Shown piece by piece: positions 15,956 to 24,631 of a stretch of 40,880 nt of DNA (positions are counted from its first letter, which is position 1; every line of letters begins with the position of its first letter). The stretch comes from Trinickia symbiotica (GTDB taxonomy: Bacteria > Pseudomonadota > Gammaproteobacteria > Burkholderiales > Burkholderiaceae). Position numbers and translations under genes: made by a program. Below the pieces are notes generated by a model, which had not been told where the DNA came from, did not search any database, and saw nothing but the letters and a program-made list of their open reading frames with translations. Location: the NCBI RefSeq assembly GCF_002934455.1, contig NZ_PTIR01000034.1, positions 1-40,880 of the forward strand. Direction: 5' to 3'.

Positions 15956-17166
15956 ACGGATTGCGACACCACGTACTGGGGCAACAATGGCCGCATCTAC
16001 ATCTCCAGTGATCGCGGCAACACCTGGTCGTGGTACACGCTGCCTTTCCCGGTAGGCGGCAACGATAACGGTCGGGCCGTCGGCGAACGCCTGGCGGTCG
16101 ACCCCAACAATCCGTCGACGCTGTTCTACGCCTCACGTACGGCCGGCCTATGGAAGAGCTCGGACTCGGGCCATACCTGGAATCAAGTTACGGGGCTGTC
16201 GTCCGCCACGATGACCGGCACCCCGATCGGTGTCGAGCAGGTCATATTCGACACCTCGAGCGTGGGTAGCGGCCAGCCAACCTGGATCATATGGGCCTCC
16301 ATCGCTCCGGACTACGCCAACGCCGCGGGTCTGACGTCGACGCTCTATAAGTCCTTCAACGGTGGCGCGACGTGGGCTCCGGTTCCGGTCCCGGCCGGGG
16401 TGTCCGGCTACTACATCCCCCACATTGTGCGCACCGCCGACGGCATGTTTTACGTGGTGTTCAACCAGAACGCCGGCCAAGGCGCCGCTGGTCCCGGCTA
16501 TCTCTATCGATTCGGTGCCAGCGACAACAACACGTGGACCTTGCTCAGCAGTAGCACCGCCGGGGGCTATGGAGGCTTGTCCGTCTCCGGCGTCGGCTCG
16601 AGTGCGCGCATCGCGCTGGGTGTGACCGGCACCTGGGGCGACAACCCTGGCCAGGTCACCCAACTATCCGACGACGGCGGCATTACCTGGCGCGAGATCG
16701 AGGCCAATATGACGCACACGGGTACGACGGGCAATAGCTACTCGGGATGGAACGAAGACACCGTCATCGATCCGGCCAACCGCGACCACATCATGCACAT
16801 CTACGGCGGCGGCATCTGGGAAACCACGAACGCCTCCTCGGCCACGCCGACCTGGAACCTCAAGCTGAACAACCTGCCTGGACGAAGCTCAACGGCTTTG
16901 CCTCCGCCAACGGCGCGCCCGGAGCCAGCCTCATCGCCCTGGGCAAGGCGGTGGACGGCAGCTCATACTCGGCCGCGATCTATGTGGTGGGTGCGATGAA
17001 CGGCGTCTGGGGCGTGTATCGCTCCGACGATGGCGGTGCGACGTGGTCGCGCTTCAACGATGACGCTCATCAGTTCGGCGGCATCCACCATATCGCGGCC
17101 GACTGGAACACTTATGGGCGCATCTATGTCAACGGTGAGGGCCGCGGTCTGATCTTCAGCAATTGA
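15956..17166 (+). pseudogene. GH74 / BNR-repeat glycosidase, 5'-truncated and frameshifted
   Basis: Continuous coding from about 15956 shows S-S-D-R-G-N-T-W, G-R-A-V-G-E-R-L-A-V-D-P-N-N-P, G-L-W-K-S-S-D-S-G-H-T-W and Y-K-S-F-N-G-G-A-T-W, the Asp-box repeats of the GH74 xyloglucanase seven-bladed propellers. It breaks after L-N-N-L-P near 16878 and resumes one frame over (W-T-K-L-N-G-F-A) through Y-R-S-D-D-G-G-A-T-W and H-Q-F-G-G-I-H to the stop at 17166. One lost base explains the shift. The N-terminal part of the first propeller and the signal peptide are missing, so the gene is non-functional even if the shift is a sequencing error. The original role would be secreted plant-polysaccharide hydrolysis. 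Confidence 0.75.
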
Positions 17167-17332
17167 GGGGTAACGGCTCTAGCGCACTTTTGCCCCTGCG
17201 TCGATTGCCGCGGGCCTCGTCCGAGGTCTGCGGTGCTCAAATTTCAGCGAGCGGGCGCATCCGGTCGATCTCGACGATCCGGAAGTGTCGCTCCGCCAGA
17301 AAATCAACGCCGACGTGCAAGCAGCGCAAGCC

Positions 17333-18094
17333 CTACCGAGCGGCGATTTCTTCGGCCCGCACGTACATCGCGCCCCATTCTCGCGCTAATTGACGGCAGC
17401 GGCCGAGCGCAGGCGCGCCGTTCTCGCAATCGACGAGCACAATCCGATCGGCTGCCGACGGTCTCATAGGCCGGTCGCTGCTTCTACCGTCGGTCAGCAC
17501 CCACAGCACGCGTTCTTGTCCCGGCTTGTTTCGCGCAGCGTGTTCGAGCAAACGAGCAGCGCTGCGCATGCCAAGCTGGAACGGCGTTCCGCCACCTCCA
17601 CCGATCGGCCGCAGCCACCGTTCGTTCCACCAGCGCGGAACGGCAGGTCCGAAACGCAGATCGGCGCGCGCGCCGCCAAAACATATGAGCGCCACTTCGG
17701 CTCGCTCGGATGCGGCGCGATTGAAACATGCGAGAAGCAACCCCTTCGCCGTCGCGAGCCGCGCGCCACCCCGCATCGATGCGGAGCAATCGAGCAGGAA
17801 GCAATGCAATATGCCCGTTTTGGACTCTTCGCGCACAAAGCGCAAATGCTCGGCTCGCAATCGGTCTTGCCGCTTTTTCTCGAGCGTGGCCGGCCAGGCG
17901 ATGCGTTTGCCGGAGCGAGGCCGCACGCCGGCCCGTATGCCGCGAGCCGCGAGCGCGCCGTCAGGCCATCGAAAACCGCTGCGAGAATCGGCAGCAGTGG
18001 CGCCCTTCCGATGGCTCAGCGTTTTTTTGAGGCGAGCGGGATGACCCCTTTCACGTCGACCATACCAGCCGGCTCGGGAGGGAGGTAGCCCCAA
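17333..18094 (-). CDS. chlD: VWA domain of ChlD-type chelatase medium subunit (-1 frame continuation)
   Basis: The frame encodes a basic linker and then a von Willebrand A domain with the MIDAS motif D-C-S-A-S-M (about residues 101-106 of the open frame), G-G-G-T-P-F-Q and L-T-D-G-R. This is the C-terminal half of ChlD/BchD-type chelatase subunits. The only ATG (18094) lies inside the AAA+ gene, has no ribosome site and gives a junk start. The AAA+ frame instead enters this frame exactly by a -1 shift at 18022-18028. I infer the real product is the fusion of 370 AAA+/linker residues with 229 residues from here (about 599 residues). The stop is at 17333. Confidence 0.82.
   Translation of the reverse strand: MGLPPSRAGWYGRRERGHPARLKKTLSHRKGATAADSRSGFRWPDGALAARGIRAGVRPRSGKRIAWPATLEKKRQDRLRAEHLRFVREESKTGILHCFLLDCSASMRGGARLATAKGLLLACFNRAASERAEVALICFGGARADLRFGPAVPRWWNERWLRPIGGGGGTPFQLGMRSAARLLEHAARNKPGQERVLWVLTDGRSSDRPMRPSAADRIVLVDCENGAPALGRCRQLAREWGAMYVRAEEIAAR
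17965..18028 (-). promoter_or_regulatory. Candidate programmed -1 frameshift signal (slippery heptamer plus stem-loop)
   Basis: On the mRNA the AAA+ frame reads TCA AAA AAA CGC TGA. Bases 18028-18022 form A_AAA_AAA in the correct phase and the stop (18018-18016) follows one codon later. Six nt after the heptamer, GCCATCG (18015-18009) can pair with CGATGGC (17971-17965), with a nested hairpin GCTGC/GCAGC (17995-17991 with 17982-17978) in the loop. AAAGGGG (18051-18045) upstream could act as an internal ribosome-pairing stimulator. Slipping back one base opens the VWA frame. Programmed frameshifting in chlD-type genes of cobalamin producers has been reported; function at this site is inferred. 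Confidence 0.75.
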
Positions 18095-19131
18095 TCATGA
18101 TTGTCGCGGCCGCGCTGATCGTTGGGCGGTCGGGCGGTCATCGGCAAATGCGGCGTCTGCCCATCGCCGGCTTCGTTCGCGAAGGCCTCCCCGTTCTTGC
18201 GATTCGACGCCGAGCGCTGCACTTCATCGCCCGCTTCACTCGAGCGCTCGTCTGATCGTTCGCGCCGCCTGTGCCTCAGCACGGCTTCGGCTACGCGCTC
18301 GACGTGCTGTGTCGTAACGTTCGCTGCCCCATCGATAGCCGCGAGCGCCCGTGCGGCCCGCAACATGACAAGGTCCGCGCGCATTCCATCGACCGCCGCC
18401 TCGATACACCGCGCGCTAACATCCGCGTGAACGGCATCGTCGAACGAAAGCGCGGGCAACCTCTCGCGCGCTTCCCGAATTCGCCGCGCGAGCGACTGTT
18501 GTTCATCCGCATACGACTGGCGGAACGCATTGGGCTCCGCGTCGAAGGCGAGCCTCGCTCTTACGATCCGCTGCCGCACCTCGGAATCGAAACAGTTGTC
18601 GAGCGCCACCATCAGGCCGAACCGGTCGAGCAACTGCGGCCTGAGCTCCCCCTCTTCGGGATTCATCGTGCCGATCAACACGAACCGCGCGGGATGACTA
18701 TGCGATACGCCGTCGCGCTCGACGACGTTGACACCGCTCGCGGCGGCATCGAGCAAAGCGTCAGCAAGCATGTCGGCAAGCAGATTGACCTCATCGACGT
18801 AGAGCACGCCATGGTGAGCAAGGGCCAGCAATCCGGGCGAAAACTTGACCGATCCGCCACGCAGCACCTCGTCGATGTCGAGCGTCCCGATGAGCCGCTC
18901 CTCGCTCGCGCCGAGCGGCAACGTCACGAGCCGGCCTTCGGGCAGCAGTTCCGCCAGCGCCCGCGCCGCCGTCGATTTCGCGGTGCCGCGCGGTCCGCTG
19001 ACGAGCACGCCGCCTATCCCCGGGTCAACAGCGGCCAGCAACAACGCTTGTTGTAAGGACTCCTGACCAATCAGCGCGCTGAATGGATAGGGTCTCGACA
19101 AAACGCCGGAGGACAATGAATGGTCGTTCAC
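18016..19131 (-). CDS. chlI: ChlI-type AAA+ chelatase subunit / N-terminal part of ChlD
   Basis: 371 residues from a GTG at 19131 that overlaps the cobN stop as GTGA, implying translational coupling. The AAA+ module has Walker A G-P-R-G-T-A-K-S-T (about 45-53), Walker B V-L-Y-V-D-E-V-N-L-L, and the ChlI-specific G-T-M-N-P-E-E-G-E-L-R-P-Q-L-L-D-R-F-G. A hydrophilic Glu/Arg/Ser-rich tail of about 80 residues follows, like the linker that joins AAA+ and VWA domains in ChlD. No CobS or CobT is nearby, so this ATPase should power CobN in cobalt insertion into hydrogenobyrinate a,c-diamide. The frame ends just after the slippery site. Confidence 0.9.
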   Translation of the reverse strand: MNDHSLSSGVLSRPYPFSALIGQESLQQALLLAAVDPGIGGVLVSGPRGTAKSTAARALAELLPEGRLVTLPLGASEERLIGTLDIDEVLRGGSVKFSPGLLALAHHGVLYVDEVNLLADMLADALLDAAASGVNVVERDGVSHSHPARFVLIGTMNPEEGELRPQLLDRFGLMVALDNCFDSEVRQRIVRARLAFDAEPNAFRQSYADEQQSLARRIREARERLPALSFDDAVHADVSARCIEAAVDGMRADLVMLRAARALAAIDGAANVTTQHVERVAEAVLRHRRRERSDERSSEAGDEVQRSASNRKNGEAFANEAGDGQTPHLPMTARPPNDQRGRDNHDWGYLPPEPAGMVDVKGVIPLASKKR

Positions 19132-22100
19132 GATGATTTCTCTTCGATCTGCTGCTCGCTGGCGAGCAGATGCGTCTCGATTTGCGCGCGATAGGCGCCC
19201 GGCGCTTGCCACAAGCCGCGCTCGATCGCCTCGAGCAATCGCTCGCAGACTGAACGCAATGCATGGGGATTGTGTTGTTGCAAGAACGCGCGCGTCTCGC
19301 CGTCGTTCAAGTAGGCGTCGGTGACGAGCGCGTATTGATGATCGGCAACCACGCGTGCCGTCGCGTCATAGCCAAACAAATAGTCGACTGTCGCCGCGAT
19401 TTCGGCCGCACCCTTGTAGCCGTGACCCTTGACGCCGTCCAGCCATTTCGGATTGACGACACGCGAGCGTATGACGCGCGCGATTTCCTCGGTGAGCGGG
19501 CGTACGCGCGGTGCGGCCGGATTGCTATGGTCGGCGTGATAAATCCGCGGTTGAGCGCCGGCGAAATGCCGGACCGCTGCCGCCATCCCACCTTGGAACT
19601 GGTAATAGTCGTTCGAATCGAGCAAATCGTGCTCGCGGTTGTCCTGATTCTGCAGCACCACGTCGATCGACGCGAGACGCGTGGCAAACACGCCTCGCGC
19701 CGCTTCGCCCGCGCTCGTCTGCGCATAGGCGAAGCCGCCCCACGCACGATACGCTTCAGCGAGGTCCTCATCGGTCTGCCATTGCCGCGAATCGATCATC
19801 TGCTGCAAGCCGGCGCCGTATGTACCCGGCCTGGCGCTGAAGACGCGCCAGCCGGCCCGTTTGCGCGCCTCCTGCGCATCGAGGCCACGAGCCACCCAGG
19901 CGTCGCGCTCGCGAAGCACTCGCGCCCGGATCGGATTGACGTCCTCGGGCTCGTCGTCGAGTTCGGCAACGGCCTGCACCGCCGCGTCGAATAGGTGCAT
20001 GACGTTCGGAAACGCATCGCGGAAGAAACCCGAGACGCGCAGCGTCACATCGATGCGCGGCCGCTCGAGCACACCGGCAGGAAGAATCTCGAAGTCGGTA
20101 ACGCGATGACTGCCGGGCGCCCATTTGGGCCTTACGCCGAGCAACGCGAACGCTTGAGCGATATCGTCGCCGCCCGTTCGCATCGTTGCGGTCCCCCATA
20201 TCGACAAACCCACCGCGCGCGGATAGTCGCCGTTGTCTTGCAGGTGACGTTCGATCAACTGTCGTGCGGATTTGAGGCCGAGCGCCCACGCCGCCTGCGT
20301 CGGGATGGCGCGTGTATCGACCGAATAGAAGTTGCGCCCGGTCGGCAATACATCCGGGCGCCCGCGCGACGGGGAACCACTCGGCCCGGGCGGCACGAAC
20401 CGGCCTTCGAGGCCTCGCTTCAACTGGCGCAATTCCTCCGGGCCGCAGGCGTCGAGGCGCGGCAGAACGTCGTCGCGCACGCGCTCGAGCACACGCTCCG
20501 TATACGGCAAGGTGCCGGCCGGCGGCGTTGCAAACGCCGTCGTCCTCCGGGCATCGCAGCCCTCACGGCCGCGGCAAAATGCGTCGAGCAACAACGCCGC
20601 GAAGCCCTCGAGACGTTCGCGCGTATCGCCGTTGTGACGCCACGGCGCATCGCTGATTTGCTCCAGCAGCGCCGGGCGCGGCCCGGTCCACGGAGTCGAC
20701 CATTCAGCCGTGAGCGGGTCGAACAGATGAGCGATCCGCAGATCTTTCGCGAGTGCATCGATCAAGCCTGCGTTGGCATTTTGTCCATCACCGACCGGAA
20801 AGCGAGCCAGCGCAAGCAGCGTATCGCGCCGTTGAATGCCCTCGGGCGAGCGGCCGAAGGTATGCAGGCCATCCCGGATCTGTGCCTCCTTCAATTCGCA
20901 TAGCCACGCGTCGACACGCGTAAGCAATGCGTCTTCCTCATGCTGGCTCGCGGGTTGCGCCAGACTCAATTCCTCGTGAAGCCGATGCTCGACGATGGTC
21001 TCGAGGATCGTCCTGCGCAGCAGCCGCGCGCGCCGCGCGTCGACCATCAATGCTTCGTAGTACTCATCGACTTGCCGTTCCAGATCCTGCAGCGGGCCGT
21101 AGGTTTCCGCCCGCGTCAGCGGCGGCATCAAGTGATCGATAATGACGGCCTGTGCGCGCCGTTTCGCCTGACTGCCCTCGCCCGGATCGTTGACGATGAA
21201 GGGATAGAGATGCGGCATCGGCCCAAGGGCGACATCGGGCCAGCAGCGCCCGCTGAGCGCGACGCTCTTGCCCGGCAGCCATTCGAGACTCCCATGCTTG
21301 CCCACGTGCACGACCGCATCGGCGCCGAAAACTTGCCGCAGCCAGAAATAAAACGCGAGATACGCATGCGGCGGCACGAGGTCCGCATCGTGGTAGCTCG
21401 CGTAGTCGTTCGCCTCGCGCGAGCGCGCGGGCTGAATGCCGACGAAGACCCGCCCGCAGCGCCAGCCTGAAATCATGAATCGGCCACGCCGAACGGTCGG
21501 ATCGCGCTCAGGAGGCCCCCAGCGCTGATCGAGCGCGTCGCGCAACTCGTCAGGGAGCGCGGCAAGGCATTGCACATAGTCGTCGAGCGCGAAGCTCTGC
21601 AAAGCGGGACGAAGGTCGCGCACATCGGGGTCGTTCGTCACGCCCCGCGTCAGCCGATCCATGAGCGAGGCGCCGTCTTGGGGCAAATCCTCGACGCGAT
21701 AGCCTTCGTCGCTCAGCATGTTGAGGATCGCCACGACCGATGCCGGGGTGTCGAGCCCCACACCGTTGCCGATCCGCCCTTCGCTCGTCGGATAGTTCGC
21801 GAGGACGAGCGCGAGTCGCTTGTCATCGTTGCCGAGGCTACGCAGGCGACACCAGCGACGGCTCAGTTCGGCGACGAAACCGATCCGCTCATCGTCGGGC
21901 CGATAACGGACGACATCGACTTCCGTGTGCGGACAACGATAGGCGAGCCCCTTGAAGCTGACCGCACGCGTAATGATGCGCCCGTCGACTTCGGGCAACG
22001 CGACATGCATCGCGATGTCGCGCGAGTTCAGGCCTTGATCGTCCTCGACCCAGTCCTCCCGGTTGCCGCCGCTGAGAATGACTTGCATCACAGGCGCATC

Positions 22101-22955
22101 GCCCGCGATGGCGACCGGCTCGGAAGAGTCGAGCGTCGACGCCGCGAATGCCGTGGTGTTGAGCACGAGCGCGACGTCGTGCTCCGCGCAAAGCTGTGCG
22201 ACCACATCCAAACTCACTGCATCCTTCAGCGAAGTGATGGCAATCGGCAGCGGATTCATCCGCCGCGCCTCGAGCGCATCGATCAGCGCATCGAATACTG
22301 CTGTGTTCGCCGCCTGCAGATGCGCGCGATAAAAAAGAATTGCAACGACGGGGGCACCGTCGACCCAGCGGCTGCGCCAGTCCGCGATCGTAGGCGTCTC
22401 GCGCCGCGGATGATAGAGGGTCGCCGCCGGCAGCGGCACGGGCGGCGGCGGTTCGCGGTCCCAGCCGAACGCATGCCAGGCGATCGTGCGCATGAATGCT
22501 TCGGCGTTGGCGGTGCCGCCCTCGCGCAGGTATCGCCACAATCGCGTGCAAAGCGCGGCGTCGGCCGTGCTTTTGGCAATGAGGTTGGCATCCTCCTGCA
22601 AGTCGCCCGAGAACATCGCGAGCATCTGCCCGTTGCGCCTCGCGAGCTCGACGACACGCTCGATGCCATACGGCCAATACGATTCGCCGCCGAGATGGTC
22701 GACCACGACGACGCGCGCATGCTGCAACACGTCATCGACATAGAAATCGACCGATGCAGGCTGCCGCAGATAGGTGACGTTCGCGAGGCGAACGCTTGGG
22801 TAACCGGGGCCGAGCCGATCGACGACGCTCGCTAGCAAAGAAAGCGTCGTGTCGGCGGAACTCAGGACGATGATGTCCGCGGGACGTTGGTCGATGCGGA
22901 CGACGCCGGCCGTATCGTCGACGAAGCCGCCCGGTACGGTGCGCAGCAAATGCAT
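19128..22955 (-). CDS. cobN: Cobaltochelatase large subunit CobN
   Basis: 1275 residues, the usual length of CobN/ChlH/BchH-type subunits. Recognisable blocks are H-V-G-K-H-G-S-L-E-W-L-P-G-K-S-V-A-L-S and P-F-I-V-N-D-P-G-E-G-S-Q-A-K-R-R (together about 545-600) and, near the C-terminus, G-H-G-Y-K-G-A-A-E-I. It binds the corrin ring and inserts cobalt in an ATP-dependent complex with the AAA+/VWA subunits encoded directly downstream. It starts 16 bp after the cobW stop and lies under the same riboswitch. No breaks were seen along the gene. Confidence 0.96.
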   Translation of the reverse strand: MHLLRTVPGGFVDDTAGVVRIDQRPADIIVLSSADTTLSLLASVVDRLGPGYPSVRLANVTYLRQPASVDFYVDDVLQHARVVVVDHLGGESYWPYGIERVVELARRNGQMLAMFSGDLQEDANLIAKSTADAALCTRLWRYLREGGTANAEAFMRTIAWHAFGWDREPPPPVPLPAATLYHPRRETPTIADWRSRWVDGAPVVAILFYRAHLQAANTAVFDALIDALEARRMNPLPIAITSLKDAVSLDVVAQLCAEHDVALVLNTTAFAASTLDSSEPVAIAGDAPVMQVILSGGNREDWVEDDQGLNSRDIAMHVALPEVDGRIITRAVSFKGLAYRCPHTEVDVVRYRPDDERIGFVAELSRRWCRLRSLGNDDKRLALVLANYPTSEGRIGNGVGLDTPASVVAILNMLSDEGYRVEDLPQDGASLMDRLTRGVTNDPDVRDLRPALQSFALDDYVQCLAALPDELRDALDQRWGPPERDPTVRRGRFMISGWRCGRVFVGIQPARSREANDYASYHDADLVPPHAYLAFYFWLRQVFGADAVVHVGKHGSLEWLPGKSVALSGRCWPDVALGPMPHLYPFIVNDPGEGSQAKRRAQAVIIDHLMPPLTRAETYGPLQDLERQVDEYYEALMVDARRARLLRRTILETIVEHRLHEELSLAQPASQHEEDALLTRVDAWLCELKEAQIRDGLHTFGRSPEGIQRRDTLLALARFPVGDGQNANAGLIDALAKDLRIAHLFDPLTAEWSTPWTGPRPALLEQISDAPWRHNGDTRERLEGFAALLLDAFCRGREGCDARRTTAFATPPAGTLPYTERVLERVRDDVLPRLDACGPEELRQLKRGLEGRFVPPGPSGSPSRGRPDVLPTGRNFYSVDTRAIPTQAAWALGLKSARQLIERHLQDNGDYPRAVGLSIWGTATMRTGGDDIAQAFALLGVRPKWAPGSHRVTDFEILPAGVLERPRIDVTLRVSGFFRDAFPNVMHLFDAAVQAVAELDDEPEDVNPIRARVLRERDAWVARGLDAQEARKRAGWRVFSARPGTYGAGLQQMIDSRQWQTDEDLAEAYRAWGGFAYAQTSAGEAARGVFATRLASIDVVLQNQDNREHDLLDSNDYYQFQGGMAAAVRHFAGAQPRIYHADHSNPAAPRVRPLTEEIARVIRSRVVNPKWLDGVKGHGYKGAAEIAATVDYLFGYDATARVVADHQYALVTDAYLNDGETRAFLQQHNPHALRSVCERLLEAIERGLWQAPGAYRAQIETHLLASEQQIEEKSS

Positions 22956-22971
22956 GGCGGAGCGGCCGCGC

Positions 22972-24066
22972 TCAGGCCTGTGCGAAGCGCATGCCGGACT
23001 GCGCGCTCAGCGCCTCGTCGAAAGCGCGCTGCAGCGTGTCTCGATCGAGATTCTCGCCGATCAACACGAATCGGCTCGTCGGCGATTCGTCCTCGCGCCA
23101 GCGCCGGTCGAAGTAGCTGTCGAAGCGGCGGCCGACGCCCTGGATCACGAGCCGCATCGGCGTGCCGGGCAATGCGGCGAATCCTTTCGCGCGGTAGATG
23201 GTGTGATGCTCGACGAGCCGTTGCAACGCCGCAATCGCGGCTTCGCGCGAAAGAGGCGAGCCCACGACGACGACGGAATCGAATTCGTCGTGATGATGGT
23301 GATCGGGATCGTTGGACGACCCGTGATGATCGGGGCGTTGATCGATCGTCTCTTCGGACGCCGCTTCGAGCCCGAGGAGCGCATGAAGATCGAGCTCGCC
23401 CCGCTGGGCCGGCACGATCTTGACGTGCGGCGGGATCTCCGCGCGAATCAGCGATTCGACCGCCACGCGTTGCGCTTCGTCGAGCAGGTCGGTCTTGTTG
23501 AGCACGACGAGGTCGGCCGCGCTCAGTTGATCCTCGAAAAGCTCGTGCAGCGGCGACTCATGATCGAGATTCGGATCGGCCTTTCGCTGCTCGTCGACGG
23601 CATCCGGGTCGGCCGCGAACTGGCCGCTCGCGGCCGCCGGCCCGTCGACGACGGTCACCACGGCGTCGACTGTGAAGCTGTTCTTGATCGAAGGCCAGTT
23701 GAACGCCTGAACGAGCGGCTTCGGCAAGGCGAGACCCGAGGTCTCGATGAGGATGTGATCGATCTGGGAACGACGCTCGACGAGCGCTTCCATGACGGGG
23801 AAGAACTCTTCCTGCACCGTGCAGCAAAGGCAGCCGTTCGCCAGTTCATACAATTGACCGTCGGTCTCGCTGCCTGCTTCGTCGCAGCCGATCCCGCAGC
23901 CACGCAGAATCTCGCCATCGATGCCGAGTTCGCCGAACTCGTTGACGATGACGGCGATACGCAAGCCTTTCGCCTGCGAGAGCACGTGTCGCAGCAGGGT
24001 GGTCTTGCCGCTGCCGAGAAAACCGGTGACGATCGTGACGGGTATCTTGCGCATTGGTGATTGCAT
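22972..24066 (-). CDS. cobW: CobW-family GTPase (metallochaperone)
   Basis: 364 residues from the ATG at 24066 (GAGGAG 6 nt upstream; ATG at 24054 is an alternative). Walker A is G-F-L-G-S-G-K-T-T (15-23). The metal-binding motif is C-L-C-C within N-G-C-L-C-C-T-V. A His-rich stretch (P-D-H-H-H-H-D, coded near 23295) adds metal capacity, and N-K-T-D is the G4 motif. It belongs to the COG0523 G3E GTPases; in cobalamin operons it is thought to deliver cobalt to CobN. First gene of the riboswitch-controlled operon cobW-cobN-chlI/D. Confidence 0.94.
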   Translation of the reverse strand: MQSPMRKIPVTIVTGFLGSGKTTLLRHVLSQAKGLRIAVIVNEFGELGIDGEILRGCGIGCDEAGSETDGQLYELANGCLCCTVQEEFFPVMEALVERRSQIDHILIETSGLALPKPLVQAFNWPSIKNSFTVDAVVTVVDGPAAASGQFAADPDAVDEQRKADPNLDHESPLHELFEDQLSAADLVVLNKTDLLDEAQRVAVESLIRAEIPPHVKIVPAQRGELDLHALLGLEAASEETIDQRPDHHGSSNDPDHHHHDEFDSVVVVGSPLSREAAIAALQRLVEHHTIYRAKGFAALPGTPMRLVIQGVGRRFDSYFDRRWREDESPTSRFVLIGENLDRDTLQRAFDEALSAQSGMRFAQA

Positions 24067-24267
24067 GCGGCTCCTCGCTCGCAGTCGATAGTGGGCCGCG
24101 TCGCCCGTTCGGTCCGAGCTGACGAGCTCGGAGCACGACGCGAGGCGCACGGCGGACGAACGAAGAGAAAGGTGGGCGATGGCGCGGAAACGCCGACGCG
24201 CGTTGCAGTGAGATGCAACGAAGCCTTGGCCGGGACACCGCCTACCCGCAGCGCCCACCCTTCTCTT

Positions 24268-24523
24268 CTGGCCGGTATCCGGGCTGACGAAAGCGCCGCT
24301 TCACCTTCCCGCGCAAGTCATGTCATTTCTTGCGCAGTGGTTGCCTGCATACGCGGCCTTGCGCGCATGCATCGAAGCCGGCTCTGCATCGCTTCTGCGA
24401 TGCGTTCGCCTACCGTTGCGGGGGCAGCACAGATTGACTCGTGCCGCGGACGGAAATTCGCCGCGGCGAGTGTCTGTTTCCCGTTTAACTGCACGCGCAA
24501 AGGAGTTGCGCGCGCGAGCACCA
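24268..24523 (-). promoter_or_regulatory. Cobalamin (AdoCbl) riboswitch
   Basis: In transcript order on the minus strand: GGTGC near 24522, the P3-region hairpin GCGCGCAACTCC..TTGCGCG, TTAAACGGGAAACAG (about 24489-24475), GCTGCCCCCGCAACGGTA (about 24427-24410), CCACTG, GCGGGAAGG (about 24312-24304) and the B12 box AGCCCGGATACCGGCC (24286-24271). Order and spacing match the class-I cobalamin riboswitch. It ends about 200 nt before the cobW start, leaving room for an expression platform. High adenosylcobalamin should shut off cobW-cobN-chlI/D. Confidence 0.92.
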
Positions 24524-24631
24524 GATTGCGTGCGAGTGTAGGTTCGTTGGCCCGCCGCGTCAAGAAACCGTCTTGTCCAACGTGTATCGCGGGGCTCATA
24601 CTATTGCACATCCAGACGAAACGATATTCCA

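Noticed and set aside
18016-18094. Independent start of the VWA gene at ATG 18094
   Set aside because: It lies inside the AAA+ gene, lacks a ribosome site and yields a non-conserved Arg/Gly-rich leader; the -1 shift explains the frame better.
21570-24060. Long plus-strand frames (21570-22835, 22849-24060) opposite cobN and cobW
   Set aside because: Shadows of strongly supported minus-strand genes; no starts or motifs.
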